From Lysobacter sp. (GTDB lineage Bacteria > Pseudomonadota > Gammaproteobacteria > Xanthomonadales > Xanthomonadaceae): a stretch of 64,000 bases of DNA. The DNA is taken from assembly GCA_027306995.1 (NCBI GenBank), contig DAHUXS010000015.1:25829-89828 (forward strand), read 5' to 3'. The position numbers and the translations under genes are program-made. Below the pieces are notes generated by a model, which was not told the origin of the DNA, ran no database searches, and saw nothing but the letters and a program-made list of their open reading frames with translations. Numbering within the stretch: position 1 is the first letter of the stretch; every line of letters starts with the position of its first letter. Below are positions 31,860 through 41,346 of the stretch, one piece after another.

Positions 31860-32849
31860 ATGTCCGGAACCGGACCCACTGCACCAACGTTCGCCGCCAG
31901 CGGAAAACGCGTCTTCGACGTCGAAATCGATGCCTTGCGCGCGGTCGGCGCACGCATCGACGGCGACTTCAGCCGCGCCTGCGAATTGCTGCTGGCCACC
32001 CGCGGTCGCGTGGTCTGCGTCGGCATGGGCAAGTCCGGCCATGTCGCCCGCAAGATCGCCGCGACCCTGGCCTCGACCGGCACCCCGGCGTTCTTCGTGC
32101 ATCCGGGCGAAGCCGGCCACGGCGACCTCGGCATGATCACCGACGCCGACACCGTGCTGGCGCTGTCGAATTCCGGCGAGACCGACGAATTGCTGATGCT
32201 GCTGCCGGTGCTGGCACGCCAGGGCAACGTGCTGGTGGCCATGACCGGCCGCCCCGACTCCACCCTCGCCCGCGAAGCCGCCGTCCATCTCGACGTCAGC
32301 GTGCCCGCCGAAGCCTGCCCGCTCGATCTCGCCCCCACCAGCAGCACCACCGCCGCACTGGCGATGGGCGATGCGCTGGCCGTCGCCTTGCTGGAAGCGC
32401 GCGGCTTCACCGCCGAGGATTTCGCGCGTTCGCATCCGGCCGGCAGCCTCGGTCGCCGCCTGCTGCTGCACATCCGCGACGTCATGCACAGCGGCGATGC
32501 GGTGCCAACCGTGCCCGCCGGGGCCACCCTGGGCGAAGCGTTGGTGGAAATGAGCCGCAAGCGCCTCGGCATGACCGCCGTGGTCGATGACGACCAGCAC
32601 CTGCTCGGCCTGTTCACCGACGGCGACCTCCGCCGCACCCTGGACGATGCCGGCATCGACGTCCGCGCCACCCCGATCGCCAGCCTGATGACGAAGACAC
32701 CGCGCACCGTCGCTGCCGACGCCCTCGCCGTCGAGGCCGCCCGCCTGATGGAAGCGCACAAGATCAATGCGCTGATCGTGATCGACGGCGAACGCCGGGT
32801 GGTCGGCGCCCTCAACATTCATGACCTGTTGCGCGCCCGCGTGGTGTGA
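31860..32849 (+). CDS. kdsD: D-arabinose 5-phosphate isomerase KdsD
   Basis: A 329-residue isomerase converting ribulose 5-phosphate to arabinose 5-phosphate for KDO synthesis. An N-terminal SIS domain (GMGKSGHVARKIAATLASTG; LSNSGETDELLMLLP) is followed by two CBS domains (about 205-329). A possible -10 box TACAAT lies at 31822-31827. First gene of a kdsD-kdsC-lptC-lptA-lptB run devoted to LPS synthesis and export. Confidence 0.95.
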   Translation: MSGTGPTAPTFAASGKRVFDVEIDALRAVGARIDGDFSRACELLLATRGRVVCVGMGKSGHVARKIAATLASTGTPAFFVHPGEAGHGDLGMITDADTVLALSNSGETDELLMLLPVLARQGNVLVAMTGRPDSTLAREAAVHLDVSVPAEACPLDLAPTSSTTAALAMGDALAVALLEARGFTAEDFARSHPAGSLGRRLLLHIRDVMHSGDAVPTVPAGATLGEALVEMSRKRLGMTAVVDDDQHLLGLFTDGDLRRTLDDAGIDVRATPIASLMTKTPRTVAADALAVEAARLMEAHKINALIVIDGERRVVGALNIHDLLRARVV

Positions 32850-32859
32850 TCGGCCATTC

Positions 32860-33402
32860 ATGCATTCCAACTATTCCCCCGACCTGCTCGCCCGCGCCGC
32901 CCGCATCCGCCTGATCGGCTTCGATGTCGACGGCACGCTGACCGATGGCCGCCTGCAGTTCGACGACCACGGCCACGAATCCAAGACCTTCCATTCGCAG
33001 GACGGCATGGGCATGGTGCTGCTGCGCGAATCCGGGATCGAGACCGCCATCGTCACCGCGCGCGTCAGCAACCTGGTGGAACTGCGCGGCAAATCGCTGG
33101 GCGTCCGCCACATTCACACCCACGAGCGCCGCAAGCTGGCGCGCATGCAGGCGATCGCTACCGAAATGGGCATGGGCATGGACGAAGTCGCTTTCATGGG
33201 CGATGACCTGCCCGATCTCGCTACCTTGCGTGCGGTTGGCCTCTCGATCGCGCCAGCCGATGCCCATCCGTGGGTCCTCGCCGAAGCAAACTGGATCACC
33301 CCCCGCAAGGGCGGACGCGGCGCTGCCCGCGACGCCTGCGACCTGCTGCTGGCCGCCCATGGCAAGCTCGACGCCATCCTCGCATTGGGAGAGCACCCGT
33401 GA
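32860..33402 (+). CDS. kdsC: KDO-8-phosphate phosphatase KdsC
   Basis: A 180-residue HAD-family phosphatase producing KDO. The nucleophile and acid/base aspartates are in FDVDGTLTDG (D22, D24), and later HAD motifs are MGDDLPDL and the conserved Lys in TPRKGGRGA. The ATG at 32860 lies 10 bp after kdsD. The stop overlaps the GTG start of lptC. Confidence 0.95.
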   Translation: MHSNYSPDLLARAARIRLIGFDVDGTLTDGRLQFDDHGHESKTFHSQDGMGMVLLRESGIETAIVTARVSNLVELRGKSLGVRHIHTHERRKLARMQAIATEMGMGMDEVAFMGDDLPDLATLRAVGLSIAPADAHPWVLAEANWITPRKGGRGAARDACDLLLAAHGKLDAILALGEHP

Positions 33403-33956
33403 GCTGGCGCGCATGGCTGACCGTCGCACTGGGCGTGGCCGCACTGCTGGCCGGCCTGGCGATCTGGAACGAGAACAATCACCTCAAGACCCGCGGCGAG
33501 GCCGAGTACCGCCCCGATTACGTGCTGACCGATTTCACCATGGTCTCGCTCGACGAGAAGGGCAAGGAAGCGCTGACGGTATCGGCGCCCCAACTGCGGC
33601 GCAATCCCGATACTCAGGCGATGGACCTCGACACCCCGACCTTCCTGTTCCCCGACCGCAACAACCGGCGCTGGCGGGCGACCTCGAAGACGGCCTGGGT
33701 CAGCGCCAAGGGCGAGCAGGTGAAGCTGCGCGGCGACGCCGTGATCGACTCACCGACCGGCGATGCCGACCAGGGCCGGATTGCCAGCCCGACCCTCGAT
33801 GTCTTCACCGAAAAAGGCAAGGAACGCGCCACCACACCGGATGCGGTCGTCATTACCAAGCCGGGCAGTATAATTCGCGGTCGGGGCCTGGACGCCGATT
33901 TCAACCAGGATCGCGTCGTGCTCCATAACGAAGTCAGGATTCAGTATGCCCCCTAA
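33399..33956 (+). CDS. lptC: LPS export system protein LptC
   Basis: A 185-residue bitopic inner-membrane protein with one N-terminal helix (about 6-22) and a periplasmic beta-jellyroll, linking LptBFG to the LptA bridge. The GTG start overlaps the kdsC stop (GTGA), and the end overlaps lptA by 11 bp. LptC is weakly conserved; the assignment rests on the YRPDYVLTDFTMVSLDEKGK pattern, length and position. Confidence 0.92.
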   Translation: MSWRAWLTVALGVAALLAGLAIWNENNHLKTRGEAEYRPDYVLTDFTMVSLDEKGKEALTVSAPQLRRNPDTQAMDLDTPTFLFPDRNNRRWRATSKTAWVSAKGEQVKLRGDAVIDSPTGDADQGRIASPTLDVFTEKGKERATTPDAVVITKPGSIIRGRGLDADFNQDRVVLHNEVRIQYAP

Positions 33957-34443
33957 GCTGCGTGCCAGTCTGATCCCCCTGCTGCTCGCCCTCGCTGCGT
34001 CCGCCGTGGTCCAGGCGAAGACCTCCGATCGCAAGCAGGCGACCAATATCGAAGCCGATCGCGTGGAATATTCCACCAAGTCCACTGCCCCCAATGTCCT
34101 CGACGGCAACGTCGTGGTGATCCAGGGCACGATGACGGCGAAAGGCGCGCACGCGACGGTGTGGGCGACCAACGGCAAGACCAACCGCATCCTGATGACG
34201 GGATCGCCGGTGGTGCTCACCGAAACCCTCGATGACGGCTCGCCGATGAAGGCGACCGCCGCGCAGGTCGACTACAACCTCGATACCGAAGTCGCGGTAT
34301 TCACCGGCAACGTCGTGCTGACCCAACCCAAGGGCACGATGAACGGCCAGAAGGTCACCTACAACATGAAGACCGGCACTGTGAACAGCGGCGGCGACGG
34401 CACCCGCGTGAAGATGGTGCTGCAACCGAAGTCGGGCACCTGA
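33946..34443 (+). CDS. lptA: Lipopolysaccharide transport periplasmic protein LptA
   Basis: A 165-residue periplasmic protein with a signal peptide (about 1-24, VVQA|KTSDR) and the OstA-type beta-jellyroll ([44 protein letters not shown]). It forms the bridge that carries LPS from the inner to the outer membrane. It overlaps lptC and is followed directly by lptB. Confidence 0.95.
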   Translation: MPPKLRASLIPLLLALAASAVVQAKTSDRKQATNIEADRVEYSTKSTAPNVLDGNVVVIQGTMTAKGAHATVWATNGKTNRILMTGSPVVLTETLDDGSPMKATAAQVDYNLDTEVAVFTGNVVLTQPKGTMNGQKVTYNMKTGTVNSGGDGTRVKMVLQPKSGT

Positions 34444-34444
34444 C

Positions 34445-35164
<720 letters not shown>

Positions 35165-35181
35165 CAACCCTGTCTTGATGG

Positions 35182-35215
35182 AAACCGCCTGATCCGATCC
35201 CCCCGGAGGCGGTTT
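35182..35215 (+). promoter_or_regulatory. Hairpin covering the rpoN ribosome-binding site and TTG start
   Basis: AAACCGCCT (35182-35190) pairs perfectly with AGGCGGTTT (35207-35215) around a 16-nt loop. The right arm contains part of the Shine-Dalgarno GGAGG (35205-35209) and the first two bases of the TTG start codon (35214-35216). Folding would hide the rpoN start. No T-run follows, so it looks more like a translational switch than a terminator, although attenuation cannot be excluded. Confidence 0.6.
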
Positions 35216-36647
35216 GAAGCAGCAGGTCAATCTCTCGCAGTCGCAACAGCTGTCGCTCACGCCACAGCTGCGCCAGTCGCTGCATCTGTTGCAACTTTCG
35301 GCGCTGGAGCTGGAAGCGGAAGTCGCCCAGGCGATCGAGAACAACCCCCTGCTCGACTGGCTGGAAGGCGGCGAACTCGGCACCAGCGAAGCGCGTGAAT
35401 CCGATGAGGATGGTGACGCGCGCGAGGCCGAACCGACTCGGGAAGATGGCGAAGCGACCGATCTCGGCGACATCGAATGGAAACTCGACGAAGGCGACGT
35501 CGTCGGCCAGTGGACGCCCGGCGACGAAGACGACGAGGATCCGCGACTCAATCGCGCGGCGCAGGAATCGCTGCAGGAACACCTGCGCTGGCAGTTGCAC
35601 ATGAGCCCGCTCGATGCCCGCGCCCAGGCGATCGGCGTGGCGCTGGTCGATGCCATCGACGACGATGGCTACCTGCGCGACTCCTTCGACGCGATCGCCG
35701 AAGCCTTGCGCCCCGACATCGACGCCAGCCGCGACGAAATCGCCGCGGTGCTGGCCCAAGTGCAGCGCTTCGATCCGCCCGGCATCGGCGCCCGTGATCT
35801 CGGCGAATGCCTGTCACTGCAACTGCGGATGCTGCCACCTTCGCGCGAACGCGATCTCGCCCTGACCCTGTGCGGCCCGCAACTGGAACGCCTGCCGAAA
35901 CTCGGCATCGAAGGCGCTGCCCGCCTGCTTGGCTGCAACAACGAGGACGCGACCGCCGCGATCGCCCTGCTGCGCAGCCTCGATCCCAAGCCCGGCTCCG
36001 CGATGGCGCCGCTGGAACAGGACACCTACGTGATTCCCGATGCGGTGATCTGGCGCGACCGCGGCATCTGGAACGTCGCCCTGACTGGCAACTCGGTGCC
36101 GCGCATCGGCATCCACGAGGGGTATGTGCGGATGATCCGCCGCGCCAACCGCGACGACGCCAGCTACCTGCGCGGCCAGCTGCAGGAAGCGCGCTGGCTG
36201 CTCAAGGGGATCCGCGCCCGCGGCGAAACCCTGCTCAACGTGGTGCGCTGCCTGGCGCGCGAGCAATCGGGCTTCCTCGAATTCGGCGAGCAGGCACTGC
36301 GCCCGCTCACCCTGCGCGAGCTGTCGGTGAAACTCGGCCTGCACGAATCGACGATTTCCCGCGCCATCGCCCGCAAGCACGTGCGCACCCCGCGCGGCAC
36401 CCTGCCGCTGCGTGCCTTCTTCGCCTCGGGCATCGATACCGGCGCCGGCGGCGAGGCGTCGAGCGCCGCGATCCAGTCGATGCTGCGCCAGTTGATCGCC
36501 GCCGAGGATCCGCGCAAGCCGCTATCGGACGCCGCCCTGGCCGACAAGCTGAAGCTGTCCGGAATCCCGGTCGCCCGCCGCACCATCGCCAAATATCGTG
36601 ACCTCCTGCGCATTCCTCCATCGAACGAACGTGTGCGGATGAATTGA
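35214..36647 (+). CDS. rpoN: RNA polymerase sigma-54 factor RpoN
   Basis: A 477-residue sigma-54. The N-terminal activator-interaction region is Gln/Leu-rich (SQQLSLTPQLRQSLHLLQLS), an acidic region II follows (about 60-110), then the core-binding domain. The C-terminal RpoN box reads ARRTIAKYRDLLRIP. The start is TTG with GGAGG 4 bp upstream, inside a hairpin. It lies downstream of lptB and upstream of hpf, as in many gammaproteobacteria. The nearby ptsN, hprK and rapZ genes commonly belong to the same cluster. Confidence 0.96.
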   Translation: MKQQVNLSQSQQLSLTPQLRQSLHLLQLSALELEAEVAQAIENNPLLDWLEGGELGTSEARESDEDGDAREAEPTREDGEATDLGDIEWKLDEGDVVGQWTPGDEDDEDPRLNRAAQESLQEHLRWQLHMSPLDARAQAIGVALVDAIDDDGYLRDSFDAIAEALRPDIDASRDEIAAVLAQVQRFDPPGIGARDLGECLSLQLRMLPPSRERDLALTLCGPQLERLPKLGIEGAARLLGCNNEDATAAIALLRSLDPKPGSAMAPLEQDTYVIPDAVIWRDRGIWNVALTGNSVPRIGIHEGYVRMIRRANRDDASYLRGQLQEARWLLKGIRARGETLLNVVRCLAREQSGFLEFGEQALRPLTLRELSVKLGLHESTISRAIARKHVRTPRGTLPLRAFFASGIDTGAGGEASSAAIQSMLRQLIAAEDPRKPLSDAALADKLKLSGIPVARRTIAKYRDLLRIPPSNERVRMN

Positions 36648-36719
36648 CGAAATCTTCACGCCACTCGCCGCGGATTGCGCAATGCTGGATGCGCCCATCC
36701 GGGCGACACAGGAGCCGCC

Positions 36720-37037
36720 ATGAATCTCGAAGTCCACGGCCATCAGCTTGAAGTCACCGACGCCCTGCGCAGCTATGCAAACGAAAAGTTCCAGCGACTC
36801 GGCCGTCACTTCGAGCATCCGTTCGACTCCAAGATCCAGCTCTCCATCGACAAGCCGAACCACTGCGCGGAAGGCACGGTGGTCGCCAACGGCCGCACTC
36901 TGCATGCCGAAGCCAGCGCACCGACGATGTACGCGGCGATCGACATGCTGGTGGACAAGCTGGATCGTTCGTTGATGAAAGTGAAAGACCGCATGGTTGA
37001 TCACGGTCGCGGCGATTCGGTGCGACAGCAGGCGTAA
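36720..37037 (+). CDS. hpf: Ribosome hibernation promoting factor Hpf
   Basis: A 105-residue short-form hibernation factor (HPF/RaiA fold) binding the 30S A/P-site region during stasis. It has the conserved N-terminus MNLEVHGHQLEVTDALRSY and EKFQRLGRHFEHP. The ATG at 36720 is preceded by AGGAG. Located 72 bp after rpoN. In related genomes ptsN usually comes next; here a minus-strand insert of about 2.6 kb intervenes. Confidence 0.94.
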   Translation: MNLEVHGHQLEVTDALRSYANEKFQRLGRHFEHPFDSKIQLSIDKPNHCAEGTVVANGRTLHAEASAPTMYAAIDMLVDKLDRSLMKVKDRMVDHGRGDSVRQQA

Positions 37038-37066
37038 TCAGTACGCATGCATCCGGCGCGTGCGAC

Positions 37067-37570
37067 TCACGCGCTGGATGCCGACTCCTCGCACTTCCAC
37101 GACGTACCGCCAGCCTGTGCGTCGAACTGCACGACATTGCCGCGACGCTGCAGCGTGTAGCCATCCCCAGCGTAGGTTTCGCCTGCGCCATCGCGACCAC
37201 CGCGCGCCAGCTTGAGTTTGCGACCACCGCTCCACGCCACATTGGCCGTCACGTCCTGATATGAAACGCGCAACTGCGTGCCGTTTTCGCAGACGTAGGC
37301 CACTTCGGCTTGCGGGGCCAGCATTGGCGTCGGCGTTTCCGGCGGCGGCAGCTTGATCTTGCGTGGAATACCGGCCTGCACCTTCTGTGTTTCACCCTTC
37401 GCGATTTTCGGTTGTTCGATGGGCGCAGGCGCCGGGACCGGCGTTTCCGCGGCGACTGGTTGCGCCACAGCCGGTGATGTTTCAGCCGTTGGCGACGGCA
37501 CGGGTTTGTCCTGTTCGCGCTGGCAGCTCGCCAACAAGGCCAGTGGAATGATCAGGTAGGCGCGCTTCAT
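37067..37570 (-). CDS. Lipoprotein with MliC-like (C-type lysozyme inhibitor) domain
   Basis: A 167-residue lipoprotein. The N-terminus MKRAYLIIPLALLASCQ is a type II signal with lipobox LASC, so the mature protein starts at Cys17. A Pro/Ala-rich linker (about 24-90) leads to a C-terminal domain (about 95-160; VAYVCENGTQLRVSYQD, GETYAGDGYTLQRRGN) that fits the MliC/PliC fold, including a late Cys (WKCEES) that could pair with the one in YVCENG. Inhibition of host or rival lysozyme is inferred. Convergent with hpf. Confidence 0.78.
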   Translation of the reverse strand: MKRAYLIIPLALLASCQREQDKPVPSPTAETSPAVAQPVAAETPVPAPAPIEQPKIAKGETQKVQAGIPRKIKLPPPETPTPMLAPQAEVAYVCENGTQLRVSYQDVTANVAWSGGRKLKLARGGRDGAGETYAGDGYTLQRRGNVVQFDAQAGGTSWKCEESASSA

Positions 37571-37615
37571 GGCGAAACTCCATTGAATGCCGTGCATCCA
37601 TGTTCTCAAAAAGAA

Positions 37616-37643
37616 CAGCCCGGCGCCGTGAAGCGCCGGGCTG
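37616..37643 (-). terminator. Rho-independent terminator of the metalloprotease gene
   Basis: An 11-bp GC-rich stem (CAGCCCGGCGC/GCGCCGGGCTG) with a 6-nt loop. Read on the minus strand it is followed by TTCTTTTTGAG. It lies 19 bp after the metalloprotease stop codon. Confidence 0.9.
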
Positions 37644-37661
37644 CGTGTTTCGACAGGATAT

Positions 37662-39281
37662 TTACTTCTTGAAACGCTGCGCGCCGCAACTGGCGATGCG
37701 TCCACCCTGATTGCCTTGCAGCAGACCCGCCGTCGCCAATTGATCCTTGTAACCGCTGAGGCAAGTCTGGTAGGTGCCCTTGTTCGACGATGTCGCCAAG
37801 CACATGTCGTCGCGCGCCTGCACGCTGGCGCCGATGATGATGCCGCCCGTGGAGATCACCGGCACGCCGGTATCGCAACCATTGATCAGGGCAGTGCCCG
37901 GATTCAGGGTCCAGCCGATGTCCTGGAACGCAGCAGGCGTCAGGTCGAGATCAAGATTCGCATTCAACGTATCGGTGATCGCCGGTTCCATCAGCGCATT
38001 CGGCGTTGCCGACACGTCGTAGTGCGAGAACGTCGATCCCGGCTGCAACGTCGCGGGCGCATACAGTCGGGCGTAACCCGCTGCATCCGCGCCGGCGTGC
38101 CAGCCCGGCACCGCGGCCACTGCGACACTCACGCCGGGGGTACCGGCCTTGATCGCCGCGCCGTCGGCCTGGCTGATCATCAGGGCCGGAATGGTCGCGG
38201 TGATCGTCGGATCATCGGCCATGTTCAAAATGCCCGCGGTGTTGTTGGCGACGATGACAGCGATTGCACCGGCGTCCTGCGCGTTCTTGGTCTTGAGCTC
38301 GAAACCGCAGGTTCCGCGATCGACCAATGCGATCTTGCCGGCATACGCACCGGCGGGGGATGCCGAGCAGCCCTGCGTCGGTGCGGCGCTGCCGTCATTG
38401 ACCACGACCACCTGGCCATTGAAGTTGGAGGTCGTGACTGCCGGACCGAATACCGCGGTCCCGTACTCGTAGTTACCGACGGTATTGCCACTGGCGCGCA
38501 AGCCGAGTGCCTCACCCAACACCAATGGGACCTGTGCGGTCACGTTCGGTCCGCGGAAGACCAGCTTGCCAGCCTTCTCCGCGGTCACGCGACCGGCGTT
38601 GGTCAGCTCGTACCAGCCCTTCTGCGTTGCATCGTCGTAAACGAAGCTCGAGAAGATGTCCTGGTAGCCGGCCAGCGGCGCACCGGTGTTGACGTTGCCG
38701 AAACCGAGGAAGCCGAGGCCGTGGCCGATTTCATGCATGACCACGTTGAGGAAGTTGATCTGCCCGGCCGGCGTTTTGCCATCCAGGCCGTAGTACCAAC
38801 CCGACCCGGGCGAGCACGGCGTGCCATCGGGATTGCTGCCGCCCCATGAGGAATTGAAACGGCTGACGATGTCGACGCCCGCACCATTCTGCAGATCGGT
38901 GCCGATCAAGGCATCGGACAACGCGGCGGGATAGATCCGCGTCGGCTGGCCATCCGCGGTGAGCAGGTAGGCGGTCGCCGGCCCGGCGGAACCCAGCGTC
39001 GCGCCGGTGGCATCACAGGTCAACGGCTCGAAGCTTGCCTGGACCCGAATCTGCACATCGCTTTGCAACACCGAACCCCAGAGATCGGCGGCATATTGGT
39101 AAACGATGCGACGCTGTTCGCCGATCGTGGTGCCGGGATTGCCGCCCTCGGGCGCACGTGCAGTGGTGTCGTTCAAACCCTTGCCAGCCGGGTCGACATT
39201 GATCGGCACGATCTCGGCCGCCTGTGCGGCGCCGGCAAGCGTCAAGCCGATCGAGAGAAGGAGAAGAAGGCCCTTGTTCAC
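37662..39281 (-). CDS. Secreted zinc metalloprotease-like protein with PA domain
   Basis: A 539-residue exported protein. A signal peptide covers about 1-21. The catalytic-type motif HEIGHGLGF (H183, E184, H187) is followed by a PA (protease-associated) domain (about 315-390; GKIALVDRGTCGFELKTKNA) and a return to the protease fold (LMEPAITDTL, DLTPAAFQDIGW). The usual third zinc ligand expected at 193 is a Gly, so this ligand must come from elsewhere or the enzyme is atypical. The start is GTG with a strong AGGAGG upstream, overlapping the small gene before it (GTGA). Confidence 0.82.
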   Translation of the reverse strand: MNKGLLLLLSIGLTLAGAAQAAEIVPINVDPAGKGLNDTTARAPEGGNPGTTIGEQRRIVYQYAADLWGSVLQSDVQIRVQASFEPLTCDATGATLGSAGPATAYLLTADGQPTRIYPAALSDALIGTDLQNGAGVDIVSRFNSSWGGSNPDGTPCSPGSGWYYGLDGKTPAGQINFLNVVMHEIGHGLGFLGFGNVNTGAPLAGYQDIFSSFVYDDATQKGWYELTNAGRVTAEKAGKLVFRGPNVTAQVPLVLGEALGLRASGNTVGNYEYGTAVFGPAVTTSNFNGQVVVVNDGSAAPTQGCSASPAGAYAGKIALVDRGTCGFELKTKNAQDAGAIAVIVANNTAGILNMADDPTITATIPALMISQADGAAIKAGTPGVSVAVAAVPGWHAGADAAGYARLYAPATLQPGSTFSHYDVSATPNALMEPAITDTLNANLDLDLTPAAFQDIGWTLNPGTALINGCDTGVPVISTGGIIIGASVQARDDMCLATSSNKGTYQTCLSGYKDQLATAGLLQGNQGGRIASCGAQRFKK

Positions 39282-39634
39282 TTGATCGCCTCCTTGCGGG
39301 CTGGAGCGGCCGGCTTCCTGTCATGGGAAGTCGTGTAGGTGCCGTCGGCACGCTTCACCGCGTAGACATTCATCAGCCGGTCTTCCGGAACGGGAATCTC
39401 GACGATGCCGGCGGGCAGCACGCGCTTGGCGGCCACGGCTTCGGTTTCAGTCCGTGGCATCACCAGGCGCTTGCCTTTCGACGAAGCATCGCCACGCAGG
39501 AAGGCTTCCCGCTTCGCTGCCTTGGCAGCGGCTTTATCCGCCGGTTGTGCGGCCTGTACCGTGGTTCCGGCCAGGAAGATGACGCCGATTGCAGCAGCCG
39601 GCAATAGATGTCGGAGGTGATACGTCCTTCTCAT
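39278..39634 (-). CDS. Small exported protein coupled to the metalloprotease
   Basis: A 118-residue protein with a long signal segment (MRRTYHLRHLLPAAAIGV..., cleaved after VQA near residue 30) and a Lys/Ala-rich mature part with a compact C-terminal stretch (EDRLMNVYAVKRADGTYTTS). I do not recognise the family; it recalls short secreted proteins that accompany extracellular proteases. The overlap with the protease gene (GTGA) points to balanced co-synthesis. A propeptide, chaperone or inhibitor role is possible but unproven. Confidence 0.6.
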   Translation of the reverse strand: MRRTYHLRHLLPAAAIGVIFLAGTTVQAAQPADKAAAKAAKREAFLRGDASSKGKRLVMPRTETEAVAAKRVLPAGIVEIPVPEDRLMNVYAVKRADGTYTTSHDRKPAAPARKEAIK

Positions 39635-39973
39635 GATTCTCGATTCCTTTGTGATGTCTGTTGGGGAGCAACACGGAACGGCGTGGTACGCACAGGGCCA
39701 CAAAATGTGGCCCATGTCCGGTTTTATATTGCACAGGGGCACAGTTGCCGCAAGCCGCGGCTAGGCCGCGGCCATCTCGACAATTCCTTTCATCGGCCTT
39801 TCAAGCGGGTTTTCGCGCGTTCAGCATCCGCCTCTACGGCTTGGGACCCGCTCCAATCCATGCCGTTTTTTTTGCCCTGCAATATGGATCTGCGGGGACA
39901 GGAAGATGAACCCGGCAAGGCCGCTCACCCGTTCTGCTATATCCTTCCCGCCAGCATTTCCCCGGCCTGGTCC
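39635..39973. other. Divergent intergenic region before ptsN
   Basis: About 340 bp between the small exported-protein gene and ptsN. It holds a perfect GCCGCGGC-TAG-GCCGCGGC hairpin (39754-39772) and a run of eight T (39868-39875). I see no convincing gene. It probably contains promoters for both sides, but no clear -10/-35 pair stands out. Confidence 0.5.
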
Positions 39974-40402
39974 ATGCCGATTGCCTCATTGCTCAATCGC
40001 GAGCGCGTCAGCACCAGCGAACGCGCGCTCGATCGCCAAGACGCCCTGGCTGCCGTCGCCGACCTGCTCGGCCAATCCGGCGCGCTTGAAGCATTGCTTC
40101 AGCGCGAACAGATGGGCAGCACCGCGATCGGCCACGGCGTCGCGGTTCCGCATGGCCGCATCGCCGGTTTGAAGGCGCCGGTTGGTGCTTTCCTGCGCCT
40201 CCCAGCGCCAACGCAATTCGGCGATCAGGACGTCGATCTGGTGTTCGCGCTGCTGATGCCCACGGACAATCCGCAATTGCACCTGCACGCGCTGGCCGAT
40301 ATCGCGGCATTGTTTTCCGACGACGACGTACGCGAACGCCTGCGCAGCGCGGGCGACGACGCTGCGCTGTTCCACCTGCTCGCCGGAGATGCATCGCCAT
40401 GA
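39974..40402 (+). CDS. ptsN: Nitrogen-regulatory PTS EIIA component PtsN
   Basis: A 142-residue EIIA(Ntr)/fructose-type protein. The phosphorylatable histidine is H60 in [11 protein letters not shown]. Without matching EIIB/EIIC genes here it is a regulatory rather than a transport component, receiving phosphate from an EI-HPr pair (encoded 2-4 kb downstream). The start ATG at 39974 gives a family-like N-terminus. The stop overlaps hprK (ATGA). Confidence 0.93.
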   Translation: MPIASLLNRERVSTSERALDRQDALAAVADLLGQSGALEALLQREQMGSTAIGHGVAVPHGRIAGLKAPVGAFLRLPAPTQFGDQDVDLVFALLMPTDNPQLHLHALADIAALFSDDDVRERLRSAGDDAALFHLLAGDASP

Positions 40403-41346
40403 CGCTGTCGGTCACCGCACGCGAAACCTTCGACGGACTGGAATCGCGGCTGGACCTGCGCTGGCTGGCGGGCCTCAACGGCGATTCGCAGGTGCTGGAA
40501 GCAGTCGAGACCAACGCACGACGTCCGTCGCTGGCGGGCTACCTCAACATCATCTATCCCAACAAGGTGCAGATCCTCGGTGCCGAGGAACTGGCGTGGC
40601 TGGATTCGCTGGATGCGCGCCCGCGCTGGGATGTGATCGGCCGCATGATCGACGCGCGCCCACTGGCGCTGGTGATCAGCAAGAACCAGGACTGCCCCTC
40701 CGACCTGTTGCGCGCGGCCGAAGAAAACGACACGCCGCTGTGGGTGTCGCCGCGTCGCGGCCATGAGCTGTTCAACCACATCCAGTATTTCCTCGCGCGC
40801 CGGCTCGCACCGCGCATCACGCTGCATGGCGTGTTCATGGAGATCTATTCGATCGGCGTGCTGATCACCGGCGAATCCGGTTCGGGCAAGAGCGAACTGG
40901 CGCTGGAACTGATCACGCGCGGTCATCGCATCGTCGCCGACGATGCACCCGAGTTCACCCAGATCGCGCCCGACGTGCTCGACGGCACCTGCCCGGAAAT
41001 CCTGCAGGACATGCTGGAAGTCCGCGGCATCGGCGTGCTCAACGTGCGCCAGACCTTCGGCGACACCGCGGTGAAGCGCAACAAATACCTGCGCCTGATC
41101 GTGCATCTCACCCGTCCGCACCTGGAACCGAAACCGGGCGGCATGGATCGCCTCACCGGCGATCTCGACACCCAGCGCATCCTCGACCTCGACGTCCCGC
41201 GCATCACCCTGCCGGTGATGCCCGGACGCAACCTCGCCGTGCTCACCGAAGCGGCGACGCGCCAGCACATCCTGCGCGCCAAGGGCGTCGATCCCGCCGC
41301 CGCCTTCATGGCCCGTCATTCGCACTTCCTGGAACCCTCGCCATGA
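40399..41346 (+). CDS. hprK: HPr kinase/phosphorylase HprK
   Basis: A 315-residue bifunctional enzyme that phosphorylates and dephosphorylates HPr on Ser46. The P-loop is GESGSGKSE (158-166), H143 lies in [11 protein letters not shown], and the signature [12 protein letters not shown] is present. The substrate Ser is conserved in the HPr encoded about 1.3 kb downstream. It overlaps ptsN and rapZ (ATGA). Confidence 0.95.
   Translation: MTLSVTARETFDGLESRLDLRWLAGLNGDSQVLEAVETNARRPSLAGYLNIIYPNKVQILGAEELAWLDSLDARPRWDVIGRMIDARPLALVISKNQDCPSDLLRAAEENDTPLWVSPRRGHELFNHIQYFLARRLAPRITLHGVFMEIYSIGVLITGESGSGKSELALELITRGHRIVADDAPEFTQIAPDVLDGTCPEILQDMLEVRGIGVLNVRQTFGDTAVKRNKYLRLIVHLTRPHLEPKPGGMDRLTGDLDTQRILDLDVPRITLPVMPGRNLAVLTEAATRQHILRAKGVDPAAAFMARHSHFLEPSP

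Noticed and set aside
35165..35215. Hairpin before rpoN as a terminator of the lpt operon
   Set aside because: No T-run follows the stem and it includes the rpoN start codon; a translational role fits better, though attenuation is not excluded.
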